Assembly: GCF_900114215.1 (NCBI RefSeq)
Contig: NZ_FOSG01000002.1
Coordinates: 372,001-436,000 of the forward strand
Length of the DNA stretch: 64,000 nt
DNA from: Streptomyces mangrovi
GTDB taxonomy: Bacteria > Actinomycetota > Actinomycetes > Streptomycetales > Streptomycetaceae
Direction: 5' to 3'
In this document: positions 1-9,564 of the stretch, piece after piece
Numbering within the stretch: position 1 is the first letter of the stretch
Layout: every line of letters begins with the position of its first letter
Notes under the pieces: model-generated
The model's database searches: none
Told to the model about the DNA's origin: nothing
What the model saw: only the letters and a program-made list of their open reading frames with translations
Program-made: the position numbers and the translations under genes

Positions 1-1362
<1,362 letters not shown>

Positions 1363-1681
1363 GTGGGGGTCCTCCTCCTGTGGGGTGCGCTACTGAGGGA
1401 ATGCGCATGGGCATGACAAACCAAGCACCGGGAGGTGCGCGGTGCCCGAACGGTTCGCCGCTCGAAAGATTCGCCGATCCATAGGAAAGACACAAGGGTG
1501 CGTGCATGAAGACACGTACATGTCACATGCCGTCAACACACTTCCGGCCACGGGACGCCGGCTTCCGGAACCGGTGCGGCCGGTCCGGCGGCCCGGCCGC
1601 CGGACCGGGCCCGGCGGTTGTATCCGCTTTGTATGAGCGCCCCCTTCAATCGCCCCCGTCACCGACCACAAGGGGAAGCCC
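1363..1681. other. divergent intergenic region between two exported hydrolase genes
   Basis: This 319-bp region must hold the promoters of both the S8 protease (leftward) and the M23 peptidase (rightward). A GC-rich inverted repeat sits around 1578-1615 (CCGGTCCGG / CCGGACCGGG type). The stretch next to the protease gene is less GC-rich. I see no convincing -35/-10 pair and no further gene. Confidence 0.5.
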
Positions 1682-2260
1682 ATGCAGAGACGTTCCCGTC
1701 GGATACTCGCGGCCGCGAGCGCGGTCGCCGCCCTCGCGGCCACGGCCCCCAGCGCCGTCGCGACACCGCAGGAGAGCTCACCGGACGCCGTACAGGCCCT
1801 GGCCCGGCCCAACTTCAAGATGCCGTTCCTCTGCGGTCAGGTCTGGCGAGGCAGCAACTGGAACGGACACAGCCCGGCCCGCTCGATCGACTGGAACCAC
1901 TACGACGCGAACGGCAACCCGGACGACTTCAAGCGCCGGGTGTTCGCCAGCGCCGGCGGCACCGTCCTCTCCTCCCACTACTCCACCACCACCGGCTACG
2001 GCCACACCATCGTGATCGGCCACGGGAACGGCTGGCGGACGCGCTACGCGCACCTGTACAGCCGGGGGGTCAACAAGGGCGACAAGGTCACGGCCGGCCA
2101 GCGGATCGGCCGGGTCGGCAAGTCGTCCGCCAAGTACAGCCTCTCCCCCCACCTGCACTACGAGCAGATCCACAACGGGTCGGTCGTCACCGCGGTCGTG
2201 CAGGGGGTCAGCTACCCCGACTACACGACGCGCTACCAGAAGAGCACCAACAGGTGCTGA
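1682..2260 (+). CDS. secreted M23 family metallopeptidase (LytM-like)
   Basis: Exported zinc endopeptidase of the LytM/M23 type, which normally cleaves peptide bonds in peptidoglycan cross-bridges. A typical Arg-rich signal peptide with an Ala-rich core ends near residue 27. The M23 zinc motifs are present: His63-x6-Asp70 and the HLH motif His157-Leu-His159. The spacing within GYGHTIVIGHGNGW and YAHL matches the family core. The protein is 192 aa, essentially signal peptide plus catalytic domain, with no cell-wall-binding repeat. The GGGGAA site upstream supports the ATG. It is transcribed divergently from the S8 protease, so two secreted hydrolases share one control region. Confidence 0.9.
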   Translation: MQRRSRRILAAASAVAALAATAPSAVATPQESSPDAVQALARPNFKMPFLCGQVWRGSNWNGHSPARSIDWNHYDANGNPDDFKRRVFASAGGTVLSSHYSTTTGYGHTIVIGHGNGWRTRYAHLYSRGVNKGDKVTAGQRIGRVGKSSAKYSLSPHLHYEQIHNGSVVTAVVQGVSYPDYTTRYQKSTNRC

Positions 2261-2315
2261 GGTGACGCCCGCGCCGTGACGGGCGACCGGGTCCGCCGCA
2301 CCCGACGTCCGCCCC

Positions 2316-2359
2316 CGCGGGGCGTGCCGCCTCCGGCGCCGCAGGCGGCACGCCCCGCG
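2316..2359. terminator. bidirectional terminator-like hairpin
   Basis: A perfect 17-bp inverted repeat (arms 2316-2332 and 2343-2359, 10-nt loop) lies between the convergent ends of the M23 peptidase and the SARP regulator. There is no long T run, which is usual for Streptomyces. Confidence 0.75.
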
Positions 2360-2365
2360 AACGCG

Positions 2366-5254
2366 TCAGCACGGCGAACGCAGCTTCGCGTCCACGAGTT
2401 CGGCCTGATCGCACACCTGGAGCCGGCGCCACGTCGACAGGGAACGGTGGAAGTAGCGTCTGGCGGTCTGCTCCCGGCCGGTAGCCCGGTGCAGTTCGCC
2501 CAGCAGACACGCGACGCGCGCCTCGGCCCGGCGGTCGCCGAGCTGCCGCTGCACGGCGAGCGCGTCCGCCAGCAGCGCCGACGCCCGGCCCGCGTCGCCC
2601 TGCCGCAGGCACAGCTCCCCGACGCTCTGCTGCACATAGGCCGCGCAGTGCGTGTCGGCCAGCTCGTCGAAGATGCCGAGCGCCCGCTCCAGTTCGGCCC
2701 GCGCGGCGTGCGGTTCGCCGCGCAGTTCGTGCAGCACCGCGATCCGGCGGCGCACCTGCGCCTCCCGGTGCCGGTCGCCGACGGCACGGGACAGCTCCAG
2801 GGCGCCGTCGAGCCACGGCGCCGCGGCGTCCGGGTCCCGGCGCTCCAGCCACACCGAGGCGATGGCGTTGTGCGCGACCGCCTCGCCGTGCGGGTCGCCC
2901 GCACCGCCGAACCCGCGCAGCGCGTCGGTGAACGCCTTCAGGGCGGCGTCGAGATCGCCCACCACCCGGTGCACGGAACCGGCCCCCACCGCGGCGACCG
3001 CCTCGCCCGACGGATGCCCCAGCCGGGCGAAGAGGGCCCGTGAGGTGACGAACGACTCCAGCGCGTCCGTGTACCGGTCCTGGTAGAGGTGGAGTTGGCC
3101 CAGGTTGCGCAGCAGCGCCGCGGCCCGGGCACCGGCCGGCTCCGGCATCGCGTCGAGTACGAGCCGGTGCGTTCTCAGCCAGTCGCCGTAGTGGCCGCGC
3201 ATATCGAAGAAGCCCGCCAGCTCGATGGCGAGATCGGCGGCCCGGGAGACATCACCCAGCCGCAGCGCGGACTCCACCGACCGGACCAGCAGCCGGCGCT
3301 CGGTCTCGAACCACTCGACGGCCCGGGCGCGCACCGCGCCCGCGACCGCGGCGGCCGGCCCGGTCGGCCGGGCCGGTTCCCCGAGCACCCCCAGAAAGCG
3401 GGTGGGCATCGCCGAGTTCGCGCAGCGGGCGAGCGCGATCAGGGCGTCGACGACCTGCAGTCGGCGCCGCGGGAGCACCCCCGTGCCGTCCGCCTCGGCC
3501 AGCTCCCGGGCGTAGCAGCGCAGCAGGTCGTGCATCCGGTAGCGCTGCAGCCCCAGCCGGTCGGTGCCCACCACCTCGACCAGATGCTCGTCGGCCAGCG
3601 CCTCCAGCTCCCCGGCGGCCCCGTCGGGGCGGCCCATCGCCACCGCGACGAGCCAGCCGGGCACCGCATCGCCGGTCAGGTGCCCGAAGGCCCGGAAGGC
3701 CGCCGCCGCCTGCTCGGGCAGATGGCGGTAGCTCAGCTCCGCGCTCGCCCGCACCTCCATCTCGCCCGTCTGGAGCTGGTCCAGCCGTCCGCGCTCGTCG
3801 TGGAGGAAGTCGGCCAGCGTGCCGACGCTCCAGCCCGGCCGGTTGGCCAGCCTGGAGCCGGCGATCCGTACGGCCAGCGGCAGCGAGCCGCAGCCGGCGA
3901 GCACCCGGTCGGCGTCGGCGCCCTCCCGGCGCAGCCGTTCCTCCCCCACGATCGCGCCGAGGAGCGCGCGGGCCTCGTCGTGTCTCATCACGCCGATGGG
4001 GAAGTGGTGCGCCGGCAGCCCCGGCATCCGGCGGCGCGAGCTGACGAGCACCGCCGATCCGCCGGTCCCCGGGAGCAGGAGGCGAACCTGCGCGGCGCCC
4101 GCCGCGTCGTCGAGGACGACGAGGAACCGGCGCTGCGCCATACGCGAGCGCAGCAGCGCGGCCCGCTCGCCCGGTTCACCGGGAACGGCGCTGTCGATGA
4201 CGCCGAGCCCCCGCAGCATCTCGGCCAGGACATCGGCCGGCTCGCGCGGGCGGTCGCTCATCCCGCCCAGGTCCACGAAGAGCTGGCCGTCGGGGAAGGC
4301 GTGGCACACCCGGTGCGCCACATGGACCGCCAGGGTCGTCTTGCCCGAGCCCGGCGGACCCGACAGGACGGCGACGACCGGCTGCCGGCCGGCCGCCGAC
4401 AGCAACCGCTCCAGCGCGCCGACCTCCTCCGACCGGCCGGTGAAGTCCGGTACGTCCATCGGCAGCTGGCGCACCGGCTCGGCCGGCACCGGCCGGCGCC
4501 GGCCGGTGTAGCCGTTGACCTCCTCCCCGGTGCGGCGCAGGGAGGCGCCCGGTTCGACACCGAGCTCGGCCGCCAGGACCCGCTCGGCCTCGGCGTAGGC
4601 GGCACGGGCCTGCGCGGTACGGCCCGCCCCGTGCAGCGCCCGCACCAGCATCTGCCACAGGTCCTCGCGCAACGGGTCCTCGGCGAGGCGGGAGCGCAGC
4701 TCCGCGACCAGCGGCGCGTACTCCCCCATGCGCAGCCGCACTTCGAGGCACTCGCCGACCGCGGCCGACCGCGCCTCCTCGGCCCTGGCCACCACCGGAT
4801 CCCACACCACGCTGGACGGCACGTCCTGCAGCACGCTGCCGCGCCACAGGCCGAGGGCCGACTCGTAGCGGCGCAGCGCCGCCTCGTCGTCGCCGCGGTC
4901 GCGCTCCGCGCGGGCTCGCTCCAGCCGCTGCTCGAAGAGCGACATGTCGATGTCGCCGGGCGCGGCGTCGAGCGCGTACCCCGACGGCCGGGTGCTCAGC
5001 CCGCCGGTGGCGACCCCCGCCTCCTCCAGGGCGCGGCGCAGTGCGCGCACATAGGTGCGGACGTTGGCGACGGCGGACCGGGGGGCGCCGCCGGGCCACA
5101 GGACCTCGATCAGCATGTCGAGCGAGACGAAGGCCCCGGGCTGCAGCAGCAGCGTGGCGAGGACCGCCCTCGGCTTGGGACCGCCGATGCGGACCTCGGC
5201 ACCGCGCCCCCTCACCCTCAGCGGCCCCAGCACCCCGAAAGTCGGATCCCCCAT
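2366..5254 (-). CDS. AfsR/SARP-type transcriptional regulator with NB-ARC and TPR domains
   Basis: Large pathway regulator of 962 aa. It has an N-terminal OmpR-like winged helix (about 1-95), then a bacterial transcriptional activation domain (about 100-250). An NB-ARC STAND ATPase follows, with Walker A GPPGSGKTT (Lys305) and Walker B FLVVLDD. C-terminal TPR-like helical repeats cover about 650-950. This is the layout of AfsR. The ATG at 5254 was chosen because GGAGG lies about 8 nt upstream and the winged helix starts at once (FGVLGPLRVR); the open frame continues upstream but that part has no domain. It is divergent from the Crp-like gene. There is no neighbouring biosynthetic cluster, so the target is unknown. 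Confidence 0.9.
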   Translation of the reverse strand: MGDPTFGVLGPLRVRGRGAEVRIGGPKPRAVLATLLLQPGAFVSLDMLIEVLWPGGAPRSAVANVRTYVRALRRALEEAGVATGGLSTRPSGYALDAAPGDIDMSLFEQRLERARAERDRGDDEAALRRYESALGLWRGSVLQDVPSSVVWDPVVARAEEARSAAVGECLEVRLRMGEYAPLVAELRSRLAEDPLREDLWQMLVRALHGAGRTAQARAAYAEAERVLAAELGVEPGASLRRTGEEVNGYTGRRRPVPAEPVRQLPMDVPDFTGRSEEVGALERLLSAAGRQPVVAVLSGPPGSGKTTLAVHVAHRVCHAFPDGQLFVDLGGMSDRPREPADVLAEMLRGLGVIDSAVPGEPGERAALLRSRMAQRRFLVVLDDAAGAAQVRLLLPGTGGSAVLVSSRRRMPGLPAHHFPIGVMRHDEARALLGAIVGEERLRREGADADRVLAGCGSLPLAVRIAGSRLANRPGWSVGTLADFLHDERGRLDQLQTGEMEVRASAELSYRHLPEQAAAAFRAFGHLTGDAVPGWLVAVAMGRPDGAAGELEALADEHLVEVVGTDRLGLQRYRMHDLLRCYARELAEADGTGVLPRRRLQVVDALIALARCANSAMPTRFLGVLGEPARPTGPAAAVAGAVRARAVEWFETERRLLVRSVESALRLGDVSRAADLAIELAGFFDMRGHYGDWLRTHRLVLDAMPEPAGARAAALLRNLGQLHLYQDRYTDALESFVTSRALFARLGHPSGEAVAAVGAGSVHRVVGDLDAALKAFTDALRGFGGAGDPHGEAVAHNAIASVWLERRDPDAAAPWLDGALELSRAVGDRHREAQVRRRIAVLHELRGEPHAARAELERALGIFDELADTHCAAYVQQSVGELCLRQGDAGRASALLADALAVQRQLGDRRAEARVACLLGELHRATGREQTARRYFHRSLSTWRRLQVCDQAELVDAKLRSPC

Positions 5255-5715
5255 CCACGCGCCCTCCGCGACGGTCCGTGGCTCGGGGGCACAGCGTACT
5301 GGCGTACGAGGGACTCGGACAGGTGCGCGCGGAACGCCGCTCTCCGCGGCGGACGCCGGCCGTCCCCGAGGTGTCGTACGGATGCCGCGCGGGTGTCCTC
5401 GGACAGTCCCGCGGGCCGTCGGCGACGGCCGGGACGTCCACGCTCCCCGGCCTCCACACCCCCTCCGCCGCCGGGCGGGCACGGCGGGACTCCTGCCGCC
5501 GGGTCGGGCCCGGCAGCGTACGCGGGCCGCGGATGTCTCCGTTCCTCCTTCCGGCGCCGGGCGGTACGGCCCGGGAAGGACCGGTGCGCCGCGCGGGCTC
5601 CGCGCCGGTTCGCCGGACGCCACTCACCGATGCCCCGTCCCACTTCGGTCACCCGGCTGAAAGACGGCACCCGCTGAACTACTCTGTGTGCCCTGCCGAG
5701 CACCATGGGGGGACC
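5255..5715. other. long divergent regulatory region between SARP and Crp-like genes
   Basis: This 461-bp region has no convincing gene. It holds the ribosome site of the SARP gene at its left end and a promoter for the Crp-like gene near its right end (5657-5685). The middle is GC-rich, with several short inverted repeats and nothing I can name. Confidence 0.5.
5657..5685 (+). promoter_or_regulatory. putative sigma-70-type promoter of the Crp/Fnr-like gene
   Basis: CTGAAA (5657-5662) and TACTCT (5680-5685) are separated by 17 bp. This would place the transcript start about 25 bp ahead of the GTG start codon. Confidence 0.5.
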
Positions 5716-6402
5716 GTGGGGTTATTCGGAGAGAATCAGGTTTTCCTGAGCAGACTGGCCCACGCCGACCGGCAGTCGCTGCTGGCTCTCGGACACCGGC
5801 GGGTCTACCGGTCGCAGGAGGAACTCGTCGGTGAGGGCTCCTCGACCACCTTCGTCCTGCTGATCCTCACCGGCTGGTGCACGGTGTGGCGGGCCACCGA
5901 GCGGGGGCGCCTCATCCTGGCGCTGCGTCAGGCCGGGGAGATCGTCGGCGAGATGGCCGCCCTGGACGGGCGCCCGCGCAGCGCCACGGTGAGTGCGCTG
6001 GGCACCGTGGAGGCCCTCGTGGTGCCGGGCGACCGCTTCCGGCACTTCATGTCGGCCCGCCCCTTCGTGACCGGCCTCGTGATGGCGCAGCTCACCGAGC
6101 GGCTGCGCAGCGCCGACGACCAGCGCCGTTCCCTGGCCTCGGCCACCGTCCTGGAACGGCTCGCCGCCTGCCTCGTCGAACTCGCCGACCGTACCGGCCG
6201 CCCCGAGAGCGGCTCGACGGTGATCCGGCTCCCCCTGTCGCAGCACGAGATCGCCGCGGCGGTGGGCGCGACCCGTGAGGCGGTGGCGAAGGCGCTGCGG
6301 CTGCTCCGCGAGGAGGGGCTGGTACGCACCGGGCCGAAGGTCATCACGGTCACCGACCCGGAACCGCTGCGGCTGCTGGGCCGTTCGGCGACGCCGACGT
6401 GA
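5716..6402 (+). CDS. Crp/Fnr family transcriptional regulator with a TTA third codon
   Basis: A 228-aa regulator with an N-terminal cyclic-nucleotide-binding-type beta barrel (about 15-130, including GEIVGEMAALDGRPRSATVSA) and a C-terminal Crp-type winged helix (about 150-215, PLSQHEIAAAVGATREAVAKALRLL). The GTG at 5716 is preceded by a GGGGGGA site; the nearby ATG at 5705 is out of frame. The third codon is TTA (5722-5724), the rare Leu codon read by the bldA tRNA in Streptomyces, so translation may depend on development. The cyclase operon starts 106 bp downstream on the same strand, so this protein may sense its product. That link is inference; some Crp/Fnr proteins do not bind cyclic nucleotides. 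Confidence 0.85.
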   Translation: MGLFGENQVFLSRLAHADRQSLLALGHRRVYRSQEELVGEGSSTTFVLLILTGWCTVWRATERGRLILALRQAGEIVGEMAALDGRPRSATVSALGTVEALVVPGDRFRHFMSARPFVTGLVMAQLTERLRSADDQRRSLASATVLERLAACLVELADRTGRPESGSTVIRLPLSQHEIAAAVGATREAVAKALRLLREEGLVRTGPKVITVTDPEPLRLLGRSATPT

Positions 6403-6508
6403 CGGGCGGGGTGTGTAAACGGCTACAGCGCGGCCCCACCCGCTGCGGGACAGTGACGACGAGGCCAAGGCGGACACCGGGGAACCCGGGGCGAGAGGCA
6501 GTGAGGCC

Positions 6509-7294
6509 ATGCACGGCGAGACGCGGTACGGATTCATCATCAGCCTGGACGCCCAGGGGTCGGGCACGACCCCCGACCCGGACCGTCCCGGGTTGCGCGC
6601 GCGGATCTACCAGGTGGCGGAGGACGCCTTCGACAGGGCGGGCATCAGCGACGCCAGGCTGGCCCAGGAGGACCGCGGCGACGGCATTCTCGCCGTGGTG
6701 GAGCCACGTCGCACCGAAGCACTCGCGGGCGAGTGGGTGGAGTACCTCCACCAGAACCTGCGCCAGGTCAACAGGGAGCTGAACCGGCCGCTGCGGTTGC
6801 GCGCCGGGCTCAACGTCGGCCCTTTCACCCCGGACGGACAGGGCTTCTCCGGGGCCGCGGTCGACCTCGCCTGCCGGATCGGCAACTGCCCCGAGGCCAA
6901 GGCCGTACTGGCCGCCGCACCGCACTCGCCGCTGCTGGTGGCCGTCACCGAGCAGCTCTACCGGGACGTCGTCCGGCACGGCGGCCGGTGGATCGAGCCG
7001 GACCACTACCGCCAGTACCACGTCCCGCTCCGGGAGGGGGACCAGCGGCCCTGGTTCACGGTGCCGGGCCGCACCGCACCGCCGCCGCTCCCCGGCCGGG
7101 AGGAGAACGCCGAACCACCCGAGGAGGACGGGCCGCCGGAGGAGGACACCGGACGGCGGGACGGCGCCGGGGACGACTTCCGGTTCGGCACCGTGACCCA
7201 CTACGGCTCCGGGCAGGTGCTGCAGGGCAAGTTCGGTGACCTCACCTTCGACCGGCGTCGCGGCGGTGCCGACGGCTCCAAGGGACGCGCATGA
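6509..7294 (+). CDS. class III-like nucleotide cyclase (possible Pycsar-type cyclase)
   Basis: A 261-aa protein. Residues 1-185 fit a class III cyclase homology domain: first metal Asp14 in ISLDAQGSG, second Asp58 in EDRGDGI, the RLRAGLNVG strand, and AAVDLACRI, where Asp119 replaces the usual Asn but the catalytic Arg123 is kept. It could therefore be active; which nucleotide it cyclises cannot be read from sequence. Residues 185-225 are acidic and Pro-rich. The C-terminus (226-250) holds a Gly-rich beta motif, GSGQVLQGKFGDLTF. It is the first gene of an overlapping four-gene operon that ends in a PycTM-like membrane protein, which suggests a Pycsar-like role. Alternative: a signalling cyclase for the upstream Crp-like regulator. 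Confidence 0.7.
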   Translation: MHGETRYGFIISLDAQGSGTTPDPDRPGLRARIYQVAEDAFDRAGISDARLAQEDRGDGILAVVEPRRTEALAGEWVEYLHQNLRQVNRELNRPLRLRAGLNVGPFTPDGQGFSGAAVDLACRIGNCPEAKAVLAAAPHSPLLVAVTEQLYRDVVRHGGRWIEPDHYRQYHVPLREGDQRPWFTVPGRTAPPPLPGREENAEPPEEDGPPEEDTGRRDGAGDDFRFGTVTHYGSGQVLQGKFGDLTFDRRRGGADGSKGRA

Positions 7295-9564
7295 GCGCCG
7301 GTGACACGGACGCCCCCGAGGCCCGGGCGGACAGCGAGCCCGGAACGGACGGAAGAAGCGGCGGAAGCGGCGGAGGTGGCGGCCGACCGCAGCCGGACCG
7401 GCCCGGAGGGCAGGACCGCGGGCCACGGCAGGACGACGGCCCCGCCGCGCCCGGCGGGCCCCCGGAGGACGAACTCTTCGGCGACTCGGAGACCGACCCG
7501 TCGGCCAAGGAGGGGCGGGCAGCGGCCGGAGGGGCCGCCGCCCGCATCGCGCGCGAGTCCCGGGCGTTCTTCCTGCGCGACTCCAGCACCTACGTCGGCG
7601 GCACCATCGGGGCGGTCAACTTCCGCTTCGGTGACACCGCCCGGGCGTCCCTGCTCGCCGGACCGCTGCCCGAGGACGAACTGCGGCGGCTGCGGCGGCG
7701 GTTCACCCGGCCGCCGGACTACGAGGACTTCAAACGGCAACTGCGTGACGACCGCCTGCTGGTGCTCTGCGGTCAGCCCGGCAGCGGGCGGACGTACACC
7801 GCCCTGTCGCTCCTCGACGACCTCACCCGCGGGAAGGTGTCCCGGCTGGACCCCGGATCCGACCTCGCCGGTCTGGACTCGGACGACGAGGGCGGTCGCA
7901 TAGCCGAGGGCCACGGCTACACCCTGGAGCCGGCCGACGGCCGGCTGCCCGGGGAACTGCACCTGGACCGGCTGTGCCGCCTGCTGGCCGACCGCGGCGC
8001 CTACGCCGTGCTGCTGTCCGTACCCGCCGCCGGCGTCCCCGGCGCACCGCAGGCCCGCTACCGCCGCGCGCACACACCCGCCGCCGAGGACGCCGTACTC
8101 GACGGCCACCTGACCGCCGAACTCGACAGCGCGCCCGCCGAGGCGAGGGAGGCGGCCCGGCTGCTGGCCCGCCGGGACACCGTACGGGCCGCGCTCGGAC
8201 TGGAGGCGCTGCTGCCCGCCGAGGCCGCCAGACTCGCCGGTCTCGTGGCGCGGCAGGTCACCGGCGAGCTGACCGAGGAGGAACTGCTGACCGCGTGCCG
8301 CGGATTCGCCGCCGAGCAGGTCCGCGAGTGGTTCGCGGGCGGCACGGCGGCCGAGACCCTGCCCGCGCTGCGGGACGCGGCATACCGGATCGCACTCGCG
8401 GTGTTCGGCAACAGCTCCTTCAACGTCGCCGCCGAGGCCGCGGAACTCCTCACCTGGGAACTGGCGGTGACCGCCGATCCCGAACGGGTGCCCGGACGGC
8501 CGCTGCTCGGCGACGGCCTGGAGACCAGGCTCACCTCGGCCCGCGCCACCACCCGGATCAGCCTCCAGCCGGTGGTGGCGGGCGAGGACATCCCGGTCCG
8601 CACCGTACGGTTCCTCGGCCCCGCCCTCGCTCCGGCCCTGCTCGCCCATCTGTGGGAGCACCACCACAACATGCGCGGCCCGGTGCTGCGCTGGCTGGAC
8701 TCGCTCTGCGGAGACCCGCGCGAGGACGTGTGGACCAGGGCCGCCGTGGCGGCGGGCGAACTGTGCCGCCTCGACTGCGCCCACACACTCGGGGAACTGC
8801 TCATCCCGATGGCCGAGTCCGACCAGGCCCGTCGCGGCCTGTTCGTCGCCACCGCCCTGCAGGACGTGCTCGACGACCCGGCGGTCGGCGAGGCCCTGCG
8901 GTCGCTGGTGAAGAACTGGGGTGCCCGCGGAGACGGCAATCTCCGGTGGACGGCCGCCGCGGTGCTCAGCCGGGGTACCGCGACCCGGACCATGGGAGAG
9001 GCGCTGGGCAGGCTCGGCCGGATCGGCACCTGGGAGGACGGCCGACTGCGGTCCGTCGCGGCGCAGAGCGTCGCACACCTGGCGGGCTCCGCCTCCGGCC
9101 GGGAACCGCTGGCCAGGATCCGGGCGTGGCTCGGCGACAGCAGACGGCAGCATCAGAACCTCGGCCTGGTCAGCACGCTGTTCCTGGCCGAGACGCTGGT
9201 GGAGAACGTGTGGAACCCGGCCGCGGAGCTCGCCGGTCACGGGAAGTGGCCGCTGGCGCTGGCGATCTGCGCGACACGTCCGGACCAGGCGTCCGAGGTC
9301 GCCGGGCTGCTGTGGACCGCCCTCAACACCAGCCGCTCCTACCGGGCGGCGCTGGATGCCGTGGCCACCTGGCTGCGCACATGCCCCGGCAAGCCGTGGG
9401 AGGCGGCCGTCCTCGGCTTCCTGCCCCTGCTGGTGCTGACCGACGACGACCGGCAGCGGATGCTCTCGCTGATCGGAAAACTCTCCCAGGACCCCGACGA
9501 CCCGCTGGCCCAGGAATACGCCCACCGCCTCCTGCAGACGGTCCGGACAGGAAGAACCCGATGA
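7291..9564 (+). CDS. large P-loop protein with HEAT-like helical C-terminus, unknown function
   Basis: A 757-aa protein with no family I can name. Residues 1-95 are Gly/Pro-rich and disordered. A Gly-rich beta motif (STYVGGTIGAVNFRFG, about 98-113) follows. A Walker A-like loop GQPGSGRT lies at 161-168, with Arg in place of the usual Lys. The C-terminal two thirds are Ala/Leu-rich helices resembling HEAT/ARM repeats (about 460-740). The layout resembles STAND-like sensors of conflict systems. The start ATG overlaps the cyclase stop (ATGA) and its own stop overlaps the next start, so the four proteins are probably made together. A regulatory or sensor role in the cyclase system is inferred. 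Confidence 0.7.
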   Translation: MSAGDTDAPEARADSEPGTDGRSGGSGGGGGRPQPDRPGGQDRGPRQDDGPAAPGGPPEDELFGDSETDPSAKEGRAAAGGAAARIARESRAFFLRDSSTYVGGTIGAVNFRFGDTARASLLAGPLPEDELRRLRRRFTRPPDYEDFKRQLRDDRLLVLCGQPGSGRTYTALSLLDDLTRGKVSRLDPGSDLAGLDSDDEGGRIAEGHGYTLEPADGRLPGELHLDRLCRLLADRGAYAVLLSVPAAGVPGAPQARYRRAHTPAAEDAVLDGHLTAELDSAPAEAREAARLLARRDTVRAALGLEALLPAEAARLAGLVARQVTGELTEEELLTACRGFAAEQVREWFAGGTAAETLPALRDAAYRIALAVFGNSSFNVAAEAAELLTWELAVTADPERVPGRPLLGDGLETRLTSARATTRISLQPVVAGEDIPVRTVRFLGPALAPALLAHLWEHHHNMRGPVLRWLDSLCGDPREDVWTRAAVAAGELCRLDCAHTLGELLIPMAESDQARRGLFVATALQDVLDDPAVGEALRSLVKNWGARGDGNLRWTAAAVLSRGTATRTMGEALGRLGRIGTWEDGRLRSVAAQSVAHLAGSASGREPLARIRAWLGDSRRQHQNLGLVSTLFLAETLVENVWNPAAELAGHGKWPLALAICATRPDQASEVAGLLWTALNTSRSYRAALDAVATWLRTCPGKPWEAAVLGFLPLLVLTDDDRQRMLSLIGKLSQDPDDPLAQEYAHRLLQTVRTGRTR

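Noticed and set aside
5255-5623. N-terminal extension of the SARP regulator by 123 codons
   Set aside because: The extension is Arg/Pro-rich without a domain, and a good ribosome site precedes the internal ATG at 5254.
3089-5677. 862-codon plus-strand frame opposite the SARP regulator
   Set aside because: Low-complexity translation with no domain; the SARP gene on the other strand has four recognisable domains.
7201-9525. Long open frame of 774 codons on the minus strand opposite the P-loop/HEAT gene
   Set aside because: GC-rich DNA gives long antisense frames. The translation is Gly/Arg/Pro-rich without domains, and the plus-strand gene has operon overlaps and recognisable motifs.
7974-9560. 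Upstream extension of the SPFH frame, giving a 938-codon frame
   Set aside because: The added 529 codons overlap the previous gene in another frame and are Arg/Gly/Pro-rich; the ATG at 9561 fits the 4-bp overlap pattern of the operon.
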